Positions 52,606 through 62,679 of a DNA stretch of 64,000 bases are shown piece after piece. This stretch comes from Capronia americana (taxonomy: Eukaryota > Ascomycota > Eurotiomycetes > Chaetothyriales > Herpotrichiellaceae). Location of the stretch: assembly GCA_016110215.1 (NCBI GenBank), contig JADWQD010000008.1, positions 1,488,001-1,552,000 on the forward strand, in the 5' to 3' direction. Both the position numbers and the translations under genes were made by a program. Below the pieces are notes generated by a model. It worked only from the letters and a program-made list of their open reading frames with translations. It had not been told where the DNA came from and did no database searches. The stretch's first letter is position 1, and each line of letters begins with the position of its first letter.

Positions 52606-55533
52606 TTACTGTTCGCGAACCGTCCATAGGGGTGCAATTGTTTCGATGGCGCGCTCAACCACAGCCTTGATTCGATCCCTCAAGACGACATTCGGACATT
52701 CAACGTCAAGAGTCTCGAGCCATAGCTTGGCTACATGTTTGTCGAAGCGGATTTCCAATCCTGGAACTGGGATTCCCAAGGCCGCCAGTCTGGCGCGTTC
52801 AGCAGCCTCTGCACTCTCGATGTCGGCTTCGGCTTCGGATCCATCATCAGACATGTCGGCCTCTTGTTTGGAATCCTGGCCACCTCCAGTGGGTACTTTA
52901 CGGTCGGGCTGAAAAGAAAGACGCGGTTTCTCGATTGGCGCGATGTTCTCACCGAATTGCTCTTCAAGGAACATGCAGAGTCTCGCGAACCGATCTTGTG
53001 GCGAAAGATTTGTGTGCTCGTTCTTCGGGATCTTATGCTCATGGCTGTGGTGGTGATGTGCTGATTTGCTTGAAGAGTATTTGACAGCAGCGGGACTGCT
53101 TTCCACTGTCATCAGGACGGCCATGACTGCGTCTGCTATGCCGTCGTTCATCGTGTTTCCCTCCCATTCCAGCTCGACCTGTTTTTCTCTTCCTGACCAT
53201 TTCAGGGTCACGCAGCCCATGATGAGAAGTATTCGTGGTGGTTCGGCAACAATCTCTTCATCGGCTTCTTCTTCACCCACGGAGCCATTTGCGCCATTGT
53301 TCCAGGTGGACTCCATCTTGATGTGGCCGTTTGTCTCCGACTTGGTCTGGCCGACTTCTTCAATGCTGCCAAACGTGCCTTCCAGTGCCCACTTGATGAG
53401 ATCAATACCGGCTGCAGCCAGTGTGATATGCTGCCGGCATAGAATAGTCGTCGTCGTCAACCCGGCATACTCTCGCAGATCTTCGGGCGCCATGAGGCTG
53501 AGCTTGAAGCCGTTCTGGACCAACACCCCACTGACCACTCTGGATTCCTCGACGTCGGTTGACGAGGGTGGAGGTATTTGGGCGAGCTTTCCAACCACTT
53601 TGGCAACTTTGTCCTTCTTGAAGGGAATCTTGATCTCAGCCCCGTTTTCAGGGCTGTAGACTTTTGTTTGGTGGGCATTGGGGTCGCTCGCGAGTCGTCT
53701 AGAGTTCAAGTCCAGAAGTCTGGATCTGAGTCGTGCCGCTTGAGAGCGTTCTCCATGGACTAGGATGACATGGGGAGCAGCGACTTGCTCAATGAAATCG
53801 ACGTTCTCCACGCCGGTGACGTGAGCTGCGAACTGGAACTCCTCAACAGTACATCGTCGAGGTATCATCACAGCGGTATCATCGTCTCTGTGTCTTCGGC
53901 CTACTGCCTGCCCGGTATTGGAACCGCTCATGATGGCCGGGATCATGTCCGGTTCTGACAATATGGTTCTGGCCATCGTGCCTTCCACGTTGTAGCCAGT
54001 CATGACGACTCCATTGCGTTGATCTGGTGCCCATCTTTCGAGCAACGTGCGAGACATGCCTGATTGCATCATACCGGGCGAGGCTAACATCACACACGCA
54101 CCGACGTCGTCAAATCGATCGAGATTTCGCAGACTTCGTACAAAGCGGAAGTCCCAAGGCCCGGCACTGACGCCTTTGGCGTTGCCTGCCGCTTCAGCTT
54201 CGGCCATTCTCTCTCGGAACATGCGTTTGATGTTGTCGTTCATGGCATTGATATATGTCTGGTATACAACCATGCATTTCCGGGCGGTGGTTCCGGTGTA
54301 GTAGATCGGAACTTTTTGCAACTCAGGATGTCGCTGCCAGTAATCCTCGAGAATGAGAAGCAGTTCTTGGGCTCGCCCCAATGCAAATACCGGCATTAGG
54401 ACTTTGCCACCGCGATTAATGATGCCAGACACAGACTTCAGGAGACCAGCTTCTCTCTCTGCCCGGGGTGGTGCGTTCGAGATGCCAAAAGTCGACTCTG
54501 TGATGAGGACATCAATTCTGCCAACGCTTGCAACGTTTGGCACCTCGGCGGCCACCAGGTGACGATCCTGTTCTCGAGAATAGTCTCCGGTGAAGAAAAT
54601 ATTCAGTCCAGCTATGTTGATGAGGAACATGGCCGCACCCAGTACATGGCCAGCCGGGTACGGCGTTATCCTGACTCCCGAGACTGTGTGTGTAGTGTAG
54701 AAGTCTATCGTCTCGATTTGTGGCAGTGTCGAGATGTGATCGGCTTCGGTATAAAGCGATGTTCTTTGGTCGGATGTTGAAGTGGTGTTGCTGACGCGTA
54801 CAGAGTCTTGAATGAGCCATTTGTAGATTGCTTTGGTTGGGTGGGTCATAAACACTCGACCCTTGAAGTCGGTTTTGGCAAGGACATAAGGCAGAGCAGC
54901 CGCATGGTCCAGGTGGAAACTGCGTAATAGCCATGTTAGCCATTGTTCAGAGGTGGCCCGCAAGTAGCAGCGACCTGTTCGTGGGCAGGTGAGGCAGAGC
55001 ACGCTAGATGGAGGTTCAGGGACGAGGAGAAATGGAGGGATCGCGGTTCAACAAATTGTATTGATGTCTGCCTATAGGTACAAGATCTTGTTGCAGGTGT
55101 TTATTGGATCCTTTGCCCTTCATACGGCGCTGTGTAGATCTGGGCAGATGCAACCTCACTTGGTCTGCACTCGCCTGTCGCGCTGCAACCACCAAAATCG
55201 ACGACGCTGAAAGGGAAGTAGAGGGTGACCTACTGGCTGATTAGAAGGATATCGACCGTGCTCAGGTCGAAGTCGTCGAAATAGGGCATGGCTGACATCC
55301 CCTCTCGACCTGTATGCATACCCGCGTCGAGCTAAAACACTGATTAGCGAGCAAATCATCCTTGGTGTTTTCTCCCTTACCATGACAGTCTTGCCCTTGT
55401 ATTGCAGGATATGACACGACCGACCGACTTCTTGACACCCTCCCAATCCTGTAAAGACAAGCTCATCTGAGGGATCAACAGGGTCGTCATCTTGAGCGTC
55501 AATAATCGCCCCGAGTTTTCTCTTCGTAGCCAT
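52606..55533 (-). CDS. Pre-mRNA 3'-end processing endonuclease Ysh1 (CPSF73)
   Basis: The nuclease of the cleavage and polyadenylation factor that cuts pre-mRNA before poly(A) addition. Three exons: 55381-55533, 55234-55331 and 52606-54919 (854 aa). Metallo-beta-lactamase motifs run from the N-terminus: DELVFTGLGGCQEVGRSC, LDAGMHTGREG, then SHFHLDHAAALP (H84, H86, D88, H89), which is completed across the second splice junction. Further on come FTGDYSREQDRHL, the beta-CASP region with MPVFALGRAQELLLIL and GYNVEGTMAR, and the final zinc ligand in VILVHGERSQ. The C-terminal domain expected for interaction with Cft2/Pta1 follows, with an acidic insert. The 314-bp second intron is long for this window, and the first intron is 49 bp. 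Confidence 0.93.
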
Positions 55534-56165
55534 AACCAGGTTGTGAGCACTTGTGAATCAAGCGCGATAGGGGATGAGGCAAGCGCTGACCAAGCGCAGT
55601 GATATTCCGTAGAAGGTGCAACGGCAGACAAAATAACATGACACGATGCCTGCTTCAAAACATGATCAAGAGCGATTCATCCGAAGGTACCGATCTATCG
55701 TTGACTTGTTGGGAGCGAGACAAAATTGGGGAAGAGAGACTGAAGCGAATGGGAAGCAGCCACGGATGGAATATCATGCGATTGACTCGAATGGGGGCGA
55801 TGGTCAAAATGAAGTAGAAACTAAATTCAAGTGAAGGTGAGGTGATGATGGTAAGTTTGGATGCGCAAATGCTGGCACGTGACTGCGGCTATTGACGATA
55901 TGTTGCAGGCATCCTTTCCGCGGTTTGCACTTTTGGCAACCCTCGCATCATTCAACTCACCCATTCTACACCACAAAGATAATCCCTTCGCCTGCTCCGA
56001 CAAACCTTTGCGATTCTTGGATGTCGGCAGAACGTACACAGGCATGCTAGGGACAAGGACGAGGTCGAGTGTGGCACCACGCTCACTCGGAATCCAGAGT
56101 CAGGTTCAGAGTCAGAGACAAGCACAGCGGTCGAACTGACACAGCCTTGGACATCCTCATCCACC
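55534..56165. promoter_or_regulatory. Divergent promoter, Ysh1 and TAF4
   Basis: 632 bp between two divergent start codons, one for a 3'-end processing factor and one for a TFIID subunit. No specific activator site was identified; TATA is not evident. Confidence 0.45.
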
Positions 56166-57929
56166 ATGGCTCACTCGCCGCCCGCGTCGTCGCGCCCTCC
56201 TCTTCCGCAAGCCCAGACTTCCTTCTCGCGCGACTTCTCCGCCCCGAATGGCAGACCCAGCCCGCTTGGCCCTCAGTCCCCTCCTACGCCCATGAATTAC
56301 GCTTCACCTTCGCCTCAAGCTTTCTCGCCTCAGTATTTTCAACCACCCGCGGCGAAGAGACCCCGACTCTCACCAGAGATACAGTCTCCATCAGCCGTTC
56401 AGAGCTTTCCAAGCACGCCGACAGGCTTACCTGGCACCCCCGTCGGCAATACCCCCGTGAATGGCGCTCTTGCTCCCGCTGCGCGCACGGCCAGTTTGAT
56501 GCCACCTCCACAACGGCCGCCGGACAAAGAGGATCGTAGTCATGAGGATATTCTGGCGGGGACTGGAATCAACATCGAGGAGGAGTCTAGATTGCTGGTT
56601 CAGAATGACTACTTTGGTGGAAGCTCAACTTCGCAGACGGCGAAAGGTGCTTTCCAGTACAATAACAACTCGTTTGCGCAGCCAGGGTCAAGTGGAGGCG
56701 CAGGAGTTCCACAGTTGGGACAACCAGATGGTCTGAATCGAAGTCAGGAACCTCAGCCGTCTGAGGAGGAGATGAAGCAGAGGCTCGAAGAGCGTGCCGA
56801 CTGGGAAGCGTCAAGACACAGTCAACATCCACTATGGGACATGTTTCTGCTGGGAGGAGCGCTAAACGAGAGGATACGGAACATCAGCATTACCGAAAAC
56901 CTGGTTGATCCGCAGTCCGGAGTTTTGGTCAACACCCAGAAGCATATGCCTCCACCCACCGTGCGAGTCAATGGCCTCGAAGGTGCTTCTCGTGTCATCG
57001 ACAAGGGCCAAGCTATTCTTGACACTCAAGGAAAAGGCGAGCGGCTATCAGACATCATGAAAGTTATTAATTTGGCCGCCCAATCTCGAATAACTGGTCT
57101 ACTCAGTGCTTCTTCAAGACTTGCTAAGGAACGGCGGCAGCATTCCAGGGGAAGAATACCCGACGAGTGGCAGGACGTAGCAGCGCCACTCAAGCCCGGG
57201 ACCGACCTTTTGGACGCAGCACCCAGTCCGGCGGGGAGCTCCAGCCTAAAGCGTGAGTGCCCTGATTTGACGTTGACTTTGTCACTGCTGACCAGTTCAG
57301 GCACGCACTCGCAAGCCAACAGCGAGCCATCTTTCTCAAATGACCGGGTGCAAGTCCCTGAACGTCTGATTTCCACGTTCGATAAGGTGTCACAGACGGA
57401 AAGAGCTGCTGAGGAGACGCGGCGCCAGAAGAGAAACAAACGGAAGACCGCCGCAAAGGATGACGCATCTGCTACGCCTGCAGGGGATAGTACTCTGGAT
57501 GCAGCCGCGGCCGCTCTTGATGCTGAAAAGAAGACTACCAAGAAAGAGAGGAAGTTGGCAGAGACCAAATTTACCGAACAACAGCAACACAAGTCCGCGA
57601 ATGAAGCCGCACGGATGGCTGTAGCAGGCATCCTGGGTAATCGGAAAAAGGCAGGCAGGACCTTTGACTGGATGAATGCAGGCAAGGCAGGAGGCAGCCC
57701 AGCAGCAACTCCTGGAAGGCCACCATTATCAGGTGCGACATCGACAGCAGGCACCCCGGCTCCTGAACGAGCTCGAGCCGCTCCAAAGGACAATCAATTT
57801 GGCCATTGGGATGAGGATAAGGACGCCAAAATCCAGGCTCGAGATGTTTTGCTTGTATTGGAGAGTGATGGGCGAGCCTCGCGCTCATATCTCAGAGGAG
57901 TCAGTTTGCCGGAGAGGAGTGATTCTTGA
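56166..57929 (+). CDS. TFIID subunit 4 (TAF4)
   Basis: Histone-fold subunit of TFIID, paired with TAF12, nuclear. Exons are 56166-57252 and 57301-57929 (571 aa). The first about 200 residues are Pro/Ser-rich and disordered. The TAF4 region follows, with NIEEESRLLVQND, WEASRHSQHPLWDMFLLGG, SRVIDKGQAILDTQGKGERL and MKVINLAAQSRITGLLSAS. Then come a Lys-rich coiled segment (AEETRRQKRNKRKTAAKDD), EAARMAVAGILGNRKKAGRT and the C-terminal DKDAKIQARDVLLVLESDG, matching the conserved TAF4 C-terminus. The proposed 48-bp intron has no stop and is a multiple of three, so retention would insert 16 residues (ECPDLTLTLSLLTSSG). Donor GTGAGT, branch CTGAC and acceptor TTCAG support real splicing. Confidence 0.87.
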   Translation: MAHSPPASSRPPLPQAQTSFSRDFSAPNGRPSPLGPQSPPTPMNYASPSPQAFSPQYFQPPAAKRPRLSPEIQSPSAVQSFPSTPTGLPGTPVGNTPVNGALAPAARTASLMPPPQRPPDKEDRSHEDILAGTGINIEEESRLLVQNDYFGGSSTSQTAKGAFQYNNNSFAQPGSSGGAGVPQLGQPDGLNRSQEPQPSEEEMKQRLEERADWEASRHSQHPLWDMFLLGGALNERIRNISITENLVDPQSGVLVNTQKHMPPPTVRVNGLEGASRVIDKGQAILDTQGKGERLSDIMKVINLAAQSRITGLLSASSRLAKERRQHSRGRIPDEWQDVAAPLKPGTDLLDAAPSPAGSSSLKRECPDLTLTLSLLTSSGTHSQANSEPSFSNDRVQVPERLISTFDKVSQTERAAEETRRQKRNKRKTAAKDDASATPAGDSTLDAAAAALDAEKKTTKKERKLAETKFTEQQQHKSANEAARMAVAGILGNRKKAGRTFDWMNAGKAGGSPAATPGRPPLSGATSTAGTPAPERARAAPKDNQFGHWDEDKDAKIQARDVLLVLESDGRASRSYLRGVSLPERSDS

Positions 57930-59443
57930 CATGTGCATTTCTAGATTTTTTTCTCAGCAGTTTGCATAGGAAAAGAGCGAATACTCATGGCGTGGCGACT
58001 CTCCCGGGTGACAGGCATGCCTCATGTAAGATAATGGCTTTTAAAAGATTTTTCAGTGCGAGACCTGGAGGGGCGAGCAGCACGCAGAATGAAATGATGG
58101 CTGTATTGGGATAAAGGATCACTTATGCGCCTCTTCTATTTTCAACGGGCCGTCTTTGATACTTGTCAGGCTGAGTTGACATTGTCGGATGTAGCCTAGT
58201 CCTTTGCGCGGAGTTTCGTACGCAATACCCAAGTAGGCACATTGCTCTTCGGCTCTTGTCGGCGGAAGGGTTCCTCAAATAAGTGACTCGCACTGTATCA
58301 CGAATCGGCATTTCGGGTCTTGTCGCATGTCGTGATCGCCCATGTCACGGTATCGGAGGATCGTCGCCTTCGCCGGCAGAGTGTGGTGCTCCGGTGGCGG
58401 AAGATTGTCATCCGCCGCAGGATCTAATCCCCCAACGCCGTTTCAGTGGGATGGGTGGATGGGCAGGTGGAAGAAAAACTGGTCATCGATCGACTCGATG
58501 CAATATACACCGAAGAGTCCTTTGTACTTGCAGCACTGATAATAGTGCTTCTCCAAGCGCAATCTGTGGTGTGACGAGAAGCGCCAGGACAGGTCGGAGG
58601 AGATAACTACGCCTACTGCATTTGCCGCAGTCCGAGGACTTGGAGGGCCTCATAAGCGACAACCAAGGACGCGTGCACAAAAACTGGGGCAGTCGCTCAC
58701 AAAGCCGGGGCAGCGGTTAATTGAGGACGTAGAACCGTGACAGCACCAGACAGTCCCGGACAATGGTTGGGCAGTTGGGAATCTGGTATGCGCCGCAGCA
58801 GGCATTGGAGGCTGAAGTGAAGAGAGTCGAATAGTCTCGTCGATTGCAGCAGTCCGTAGACGATTGGGGCGGCGTCATGGCTGTTCAACCGTGATGATTC
58901 GGCCGGTTACGACGCGGTCCCCAATTCGACGCCCAGATTGAGCAGGGTCAAGAAGGGTTCAGGTTGGAGTTGCACTATCGACAGGCTTGGTTAATGGCAG
59001 AGACAGTGCAAACCTCACTTCACACCTCAGTCTACATCATCGTCGACCTTCACCCACTGATGCTGCCTTGACTTGACCGGCACTAAATTTATTCTTTCTC
59101 AATCACCGGCATTCATTGTACCTTCTGTCACCCTACCATCCTGCCAGACGCCCGAATATGAGCGTGGAAGTGCAGCACTAGGCGTTTCCCGCCTGAGGTT
59201 GTGCGTCTCCACGTTTTTCCCGAACCTCGAAGTCCGCCTCGTCGACGACCATCTCACACTCATCGCCCTCTCCCACGACCCTGATCCATCGTCTATCACC
59301 AAAATCACCCAAACACTCCACTGATCTCATACCTCGACGCCGATCTCGCGAGTTCCCGCTCGTCGGTGCCTCATATGCCGTACCCTGCAATCGGCAACAT
59401 CTGCGTTGTCGAGCCACTGGCATAACGACCGGCCTGAAACGCA
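57930..59443. other. Intergenic, 1.5 kb, no gene seen
   Basis: Lies between the TAF4 stop and the LAMMER kinase start. Short frames on both strands lack motifs. The stretch just before the kinase ATG (about 59215-59440) is CT-rich, probably leader. Confidence 0.45.
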
Positions 59444-61594
59444 ATGTCTACACCTTCGATAGCGACCACCCTCTTACCTGCCCATCACAGTCAATATGGT
59501 TATGCTCACATAAACCCCTACTCGCCAACAACCCGCACCTACCCCGCTACCAACACGTTACCCGTGCCTCCACGCCTGAACACTTCTTATCAGACTTACG
59601 CCAACACCTCCCATTACCCGCAACCCCAACAGTCACCAGCAATCTCGTACAGGGGGCCATCCCACGCATCCACAATGGCTCCCTCTCAATCGACTTCTGT
59701 CCTGCCTGATCCTCTGAGAAGACAGCCGGACTGGAACGAGTTCTACAAAAATGGAGTTCCAAAAGAAATCATCGTGATTGATGACGACAGTCCAGAGCCG
59801 GATAAACAGTCGACACGGTCAGAAAGACAAGATGCTACTGCCTATCAAACAAACGCTGGGCGGAAACGAAAAGTCGATCAAGGCTACAATGTCGAGTACA
59901 CTGACAGTCCAACCTATTCGACACATCCGGCCAAATTTGCGTCATCGTCGGCATCATACCACTCGGGCGGTCGAACCACCTCCCTCCAAACAGTGACCGC
60001 TCCCACATCACTTGAATCGTATGGTAGCAACACTGCCAGTAACAGTTATGAAGATGTCAGGGTGGGACAGAAGCGAAAGAGAGCGCAACCCCAGAAAGAG
60101 ACCCGAGCACAGGCAAAGCGGAAACAGCAGGAGGCTGTACCGGATGCGTTCCTCGACTATCTTCCCCCGCCGAAACCTCTGAAAAAGGCTGCCGATGTCC
60201 ATGTTCCGGTGATGCGAGACGCAGATAAACACAAGAATTTGAAAGTGGATGACGAGGATGGGCACTATATTGTGACCCCCGGCACACGGCTAGCAGAGCG
60301 ATGTAAGATGATAACCCCTTTGCTATGACGCTGTTCTGACATATTTACAACAGATGAAATCATCAAACTCCTTGGACAAGGCACTTTCGGCAAAGTCGTC
60401 GAAGCATATGATTCCAAAAAGAAATCGAAATGTGCTGTCAAGATCATTCGGTCAGTGCAGAAATATCGCGACGCCTCCCGAATCGAGCTGCGAGTCCTGT
60501 CCACGCTTGCCCTCAATGACAAGAACAACCGGAATAAGTGCATCCATCTGCGAGACTCATTCGACTTCCGGAACCACATCTGCATTGTGACAGACCTGCT
60601 CGGACAAAGTGTCTTTGATTTCCTCAAAGGAAACGGCTTTGTGCCTTTCCCAAGTTCCCAGATTCAGAACTTTGCTCGACAACTGTTCACGAGCGTCGCC
60701 TGTAAGCATTCTGCCGACGTCGCGTGAAATTGGTGCTAACGTTGTGCAGTCCTCCATGATCTGAACCTCATCCATACCGATCTCAAGCCAGAAAACATCC
60801 TTCTTGTTCACAATACCTACCAGACTTTCACCTACAACCGTACGATACCGTCATCCTCTCATACGGTGTCTAGGACAGCTCGGCAACGAAGGGTACTTCT
60901 GGATAGTGAGATCCGCCTTATAGACTTCGGGTCAGCCACGTTCGACGATGAGTACCATTCTTCAGTGGTGTCAACGAGGCACTACAGAGCGCCTGAAATT
61001 ATCTTACAACTGGGCTGGAGCTTCCCTTGTGACATCTGGAGTATAGGGTGCATACTTGTCGAGTTCTTCACAGGCGATGCACTATTCCAGACGCACGACA
61101 ACCTTGAGCACCTCGCAATGATGGAGGCGGTCTGCAGTGGCAAAATCGACGCCAAACTTGTCAAGCAAGTTTGTTCAGGAGGTCGCGGTGCCAACGCCAA
61201 CTCTGCTGCCAAGTTCTTCAACAGAGGCAAACTGGAATATCCCAACCAGGAAACATCCAAGGCATCCAGAAAATACGTCAAGGCGATGAAGCATCTTCAT
61301 GTACGTCTCACTTCCTTCGTGAGCCTACTTTCGATATTGTGCCAAGCTAACACGGACTTGTTACAGGAATTCATCCCAGCCAATACGTCGTTCAACAGGC
61401 AGCTACTTGACCTTTTACGAAAGATCTTCGTCTATGATCCGAAGAACAGAATCACCGCCAAAGAAGCCCTTAAGCACCCCTGGTTCAAGGAAACATTAGT
61501 CGACGACGGCACCGAAGCCATTCGAATACGTGAAGAGCGTGCCGCTCAGGGCTTGGGGGTTCCCAACACGAAACGCCCGAGGGTGGAGCAATAA
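59444..61594 (+). CDS. LAMMER family dual-specificity kinase (CLK/Lkh1 type)
   Basis: Protein kinase that phosphorylates splicing and stress or cell-cycle regulators. Four exons: 59444-60302, 60354-60701, 60750-61300 and 61367-61594 (661 aa). The N-terminal 285 residues are a Ser/Thr/Tyr/Pro-rich tail with KEIIVIDDDSPEP at 107-119 (SUMO-interacting-like) and bipartite basic clusters (GQKRKRAQ, RAQAKRKQQE). The kinase domain begins YEIIKLLGQGTFGKVVEAYD, with the ATP-binding Lys in CAVKII, HTDLKPENILLVH as catalytic loop (LAMMER kinases have T rather than R), DFGSATF, and the family signature EHLAMMEAV. The fourth exon carries subdomain XI (PKNRITAKEALKHPWFKETL). All splice junctions conserve frame. 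The assignment is firm. Confidence 0.93.
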
Positions 61595-62679
61595 CAGACG
61601 TTGAGGCGAATACGCAATCCTTTCTATGATGATATGATGGGACGGCCGACGTGGCCGTTGCCGATGTGGGTTAAGCCTATCGCCTGATGCCACATATATG
61701 TGGAACACCCTGAACGAACCACGACGCTAATGATGACATATTTTGGTTTGGGACAACAAGAAGTGAAGACATAAAGGGTCAGGATGTTGCTGGGACAAGA
61801 AAGGGCCGGTCCATGGGCTATCCCCTCAGCAGGACCGACAAATGGGCCGGAACGACCTACTCACAGGCAGACGAAAAGTATTTGTCCAGAAGCACTCTGT
61901 CCGACACATGTTACTGACTCCATCGGACGAAGTCATGTGGAAGGGGAAGAGCGGGCTACGCGACGCCGAGGTTGAATACAATGGAGAGAAATGCCTCCCT
62001 CGTACTAGTTCGGCATGAAGAATACAGGGAGAAGTAGCTAGACGGCGGCTCCTTGACCGACTTGCATAGCGATATGACTCTTAGCTGGCAGATACTGCGA
62101 CTATCTTCTTACCTTTCAGTGTGGAAGAGTGGAGGAGGACGAGGGTAGAAAAAAACCAACTATGGACATTCCCTCTGATCAGAGTCAGGGCATGGTCTCC
62201 TGCCATTTGCATCGTCACAATGGTGCTTGATAAACGCTCATTAGAGCGTCGTGCCCCATCTCACTTGTCCCGAAGCATCACACTCACTCAATCATCGGCT
62301 TACCGTAGCTACGGACGAATCACGTCGCATTCCCCATGTTTTATCAGTACAGAGTACGGTGGTTATCACTCGAATGGCGCGGCCCTTAACGGGTCTTGGT
62401 CCCAGACCATGCTGCGTGTACACAGTGGAGCAGAGCAGGTCTACCAGGTACGGATATGGTATGTCGGAGTGATGACCGTGATTATGTATTTCCTTTTCTG
62501 TTATTATGTGCGGAGCTCCAGCACGAGCACGAGCACAAGCATAAGCACAGGGCCGTTTGCTCGGTCGCAGCACTCATCCCTTCCTTCCTTCCTTAACTCA
62601 TTGCCGACCATGGCAATAATGGGACCTGACATGACGCCCACTCCTCACCTTAGATCCCCCTCACTGGGATGGATGCCTC
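61595..62679. other. Intergenic with short hexamer repeat
   Basis: 1.1 kb between convergent genes. A short AGCACR repeat run occurs near 62518-62549. No gene is supported; one plus-strand frame through 62121-62975 overlaps the antisense of the next gene and has no motif. Confidence 0.4.
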
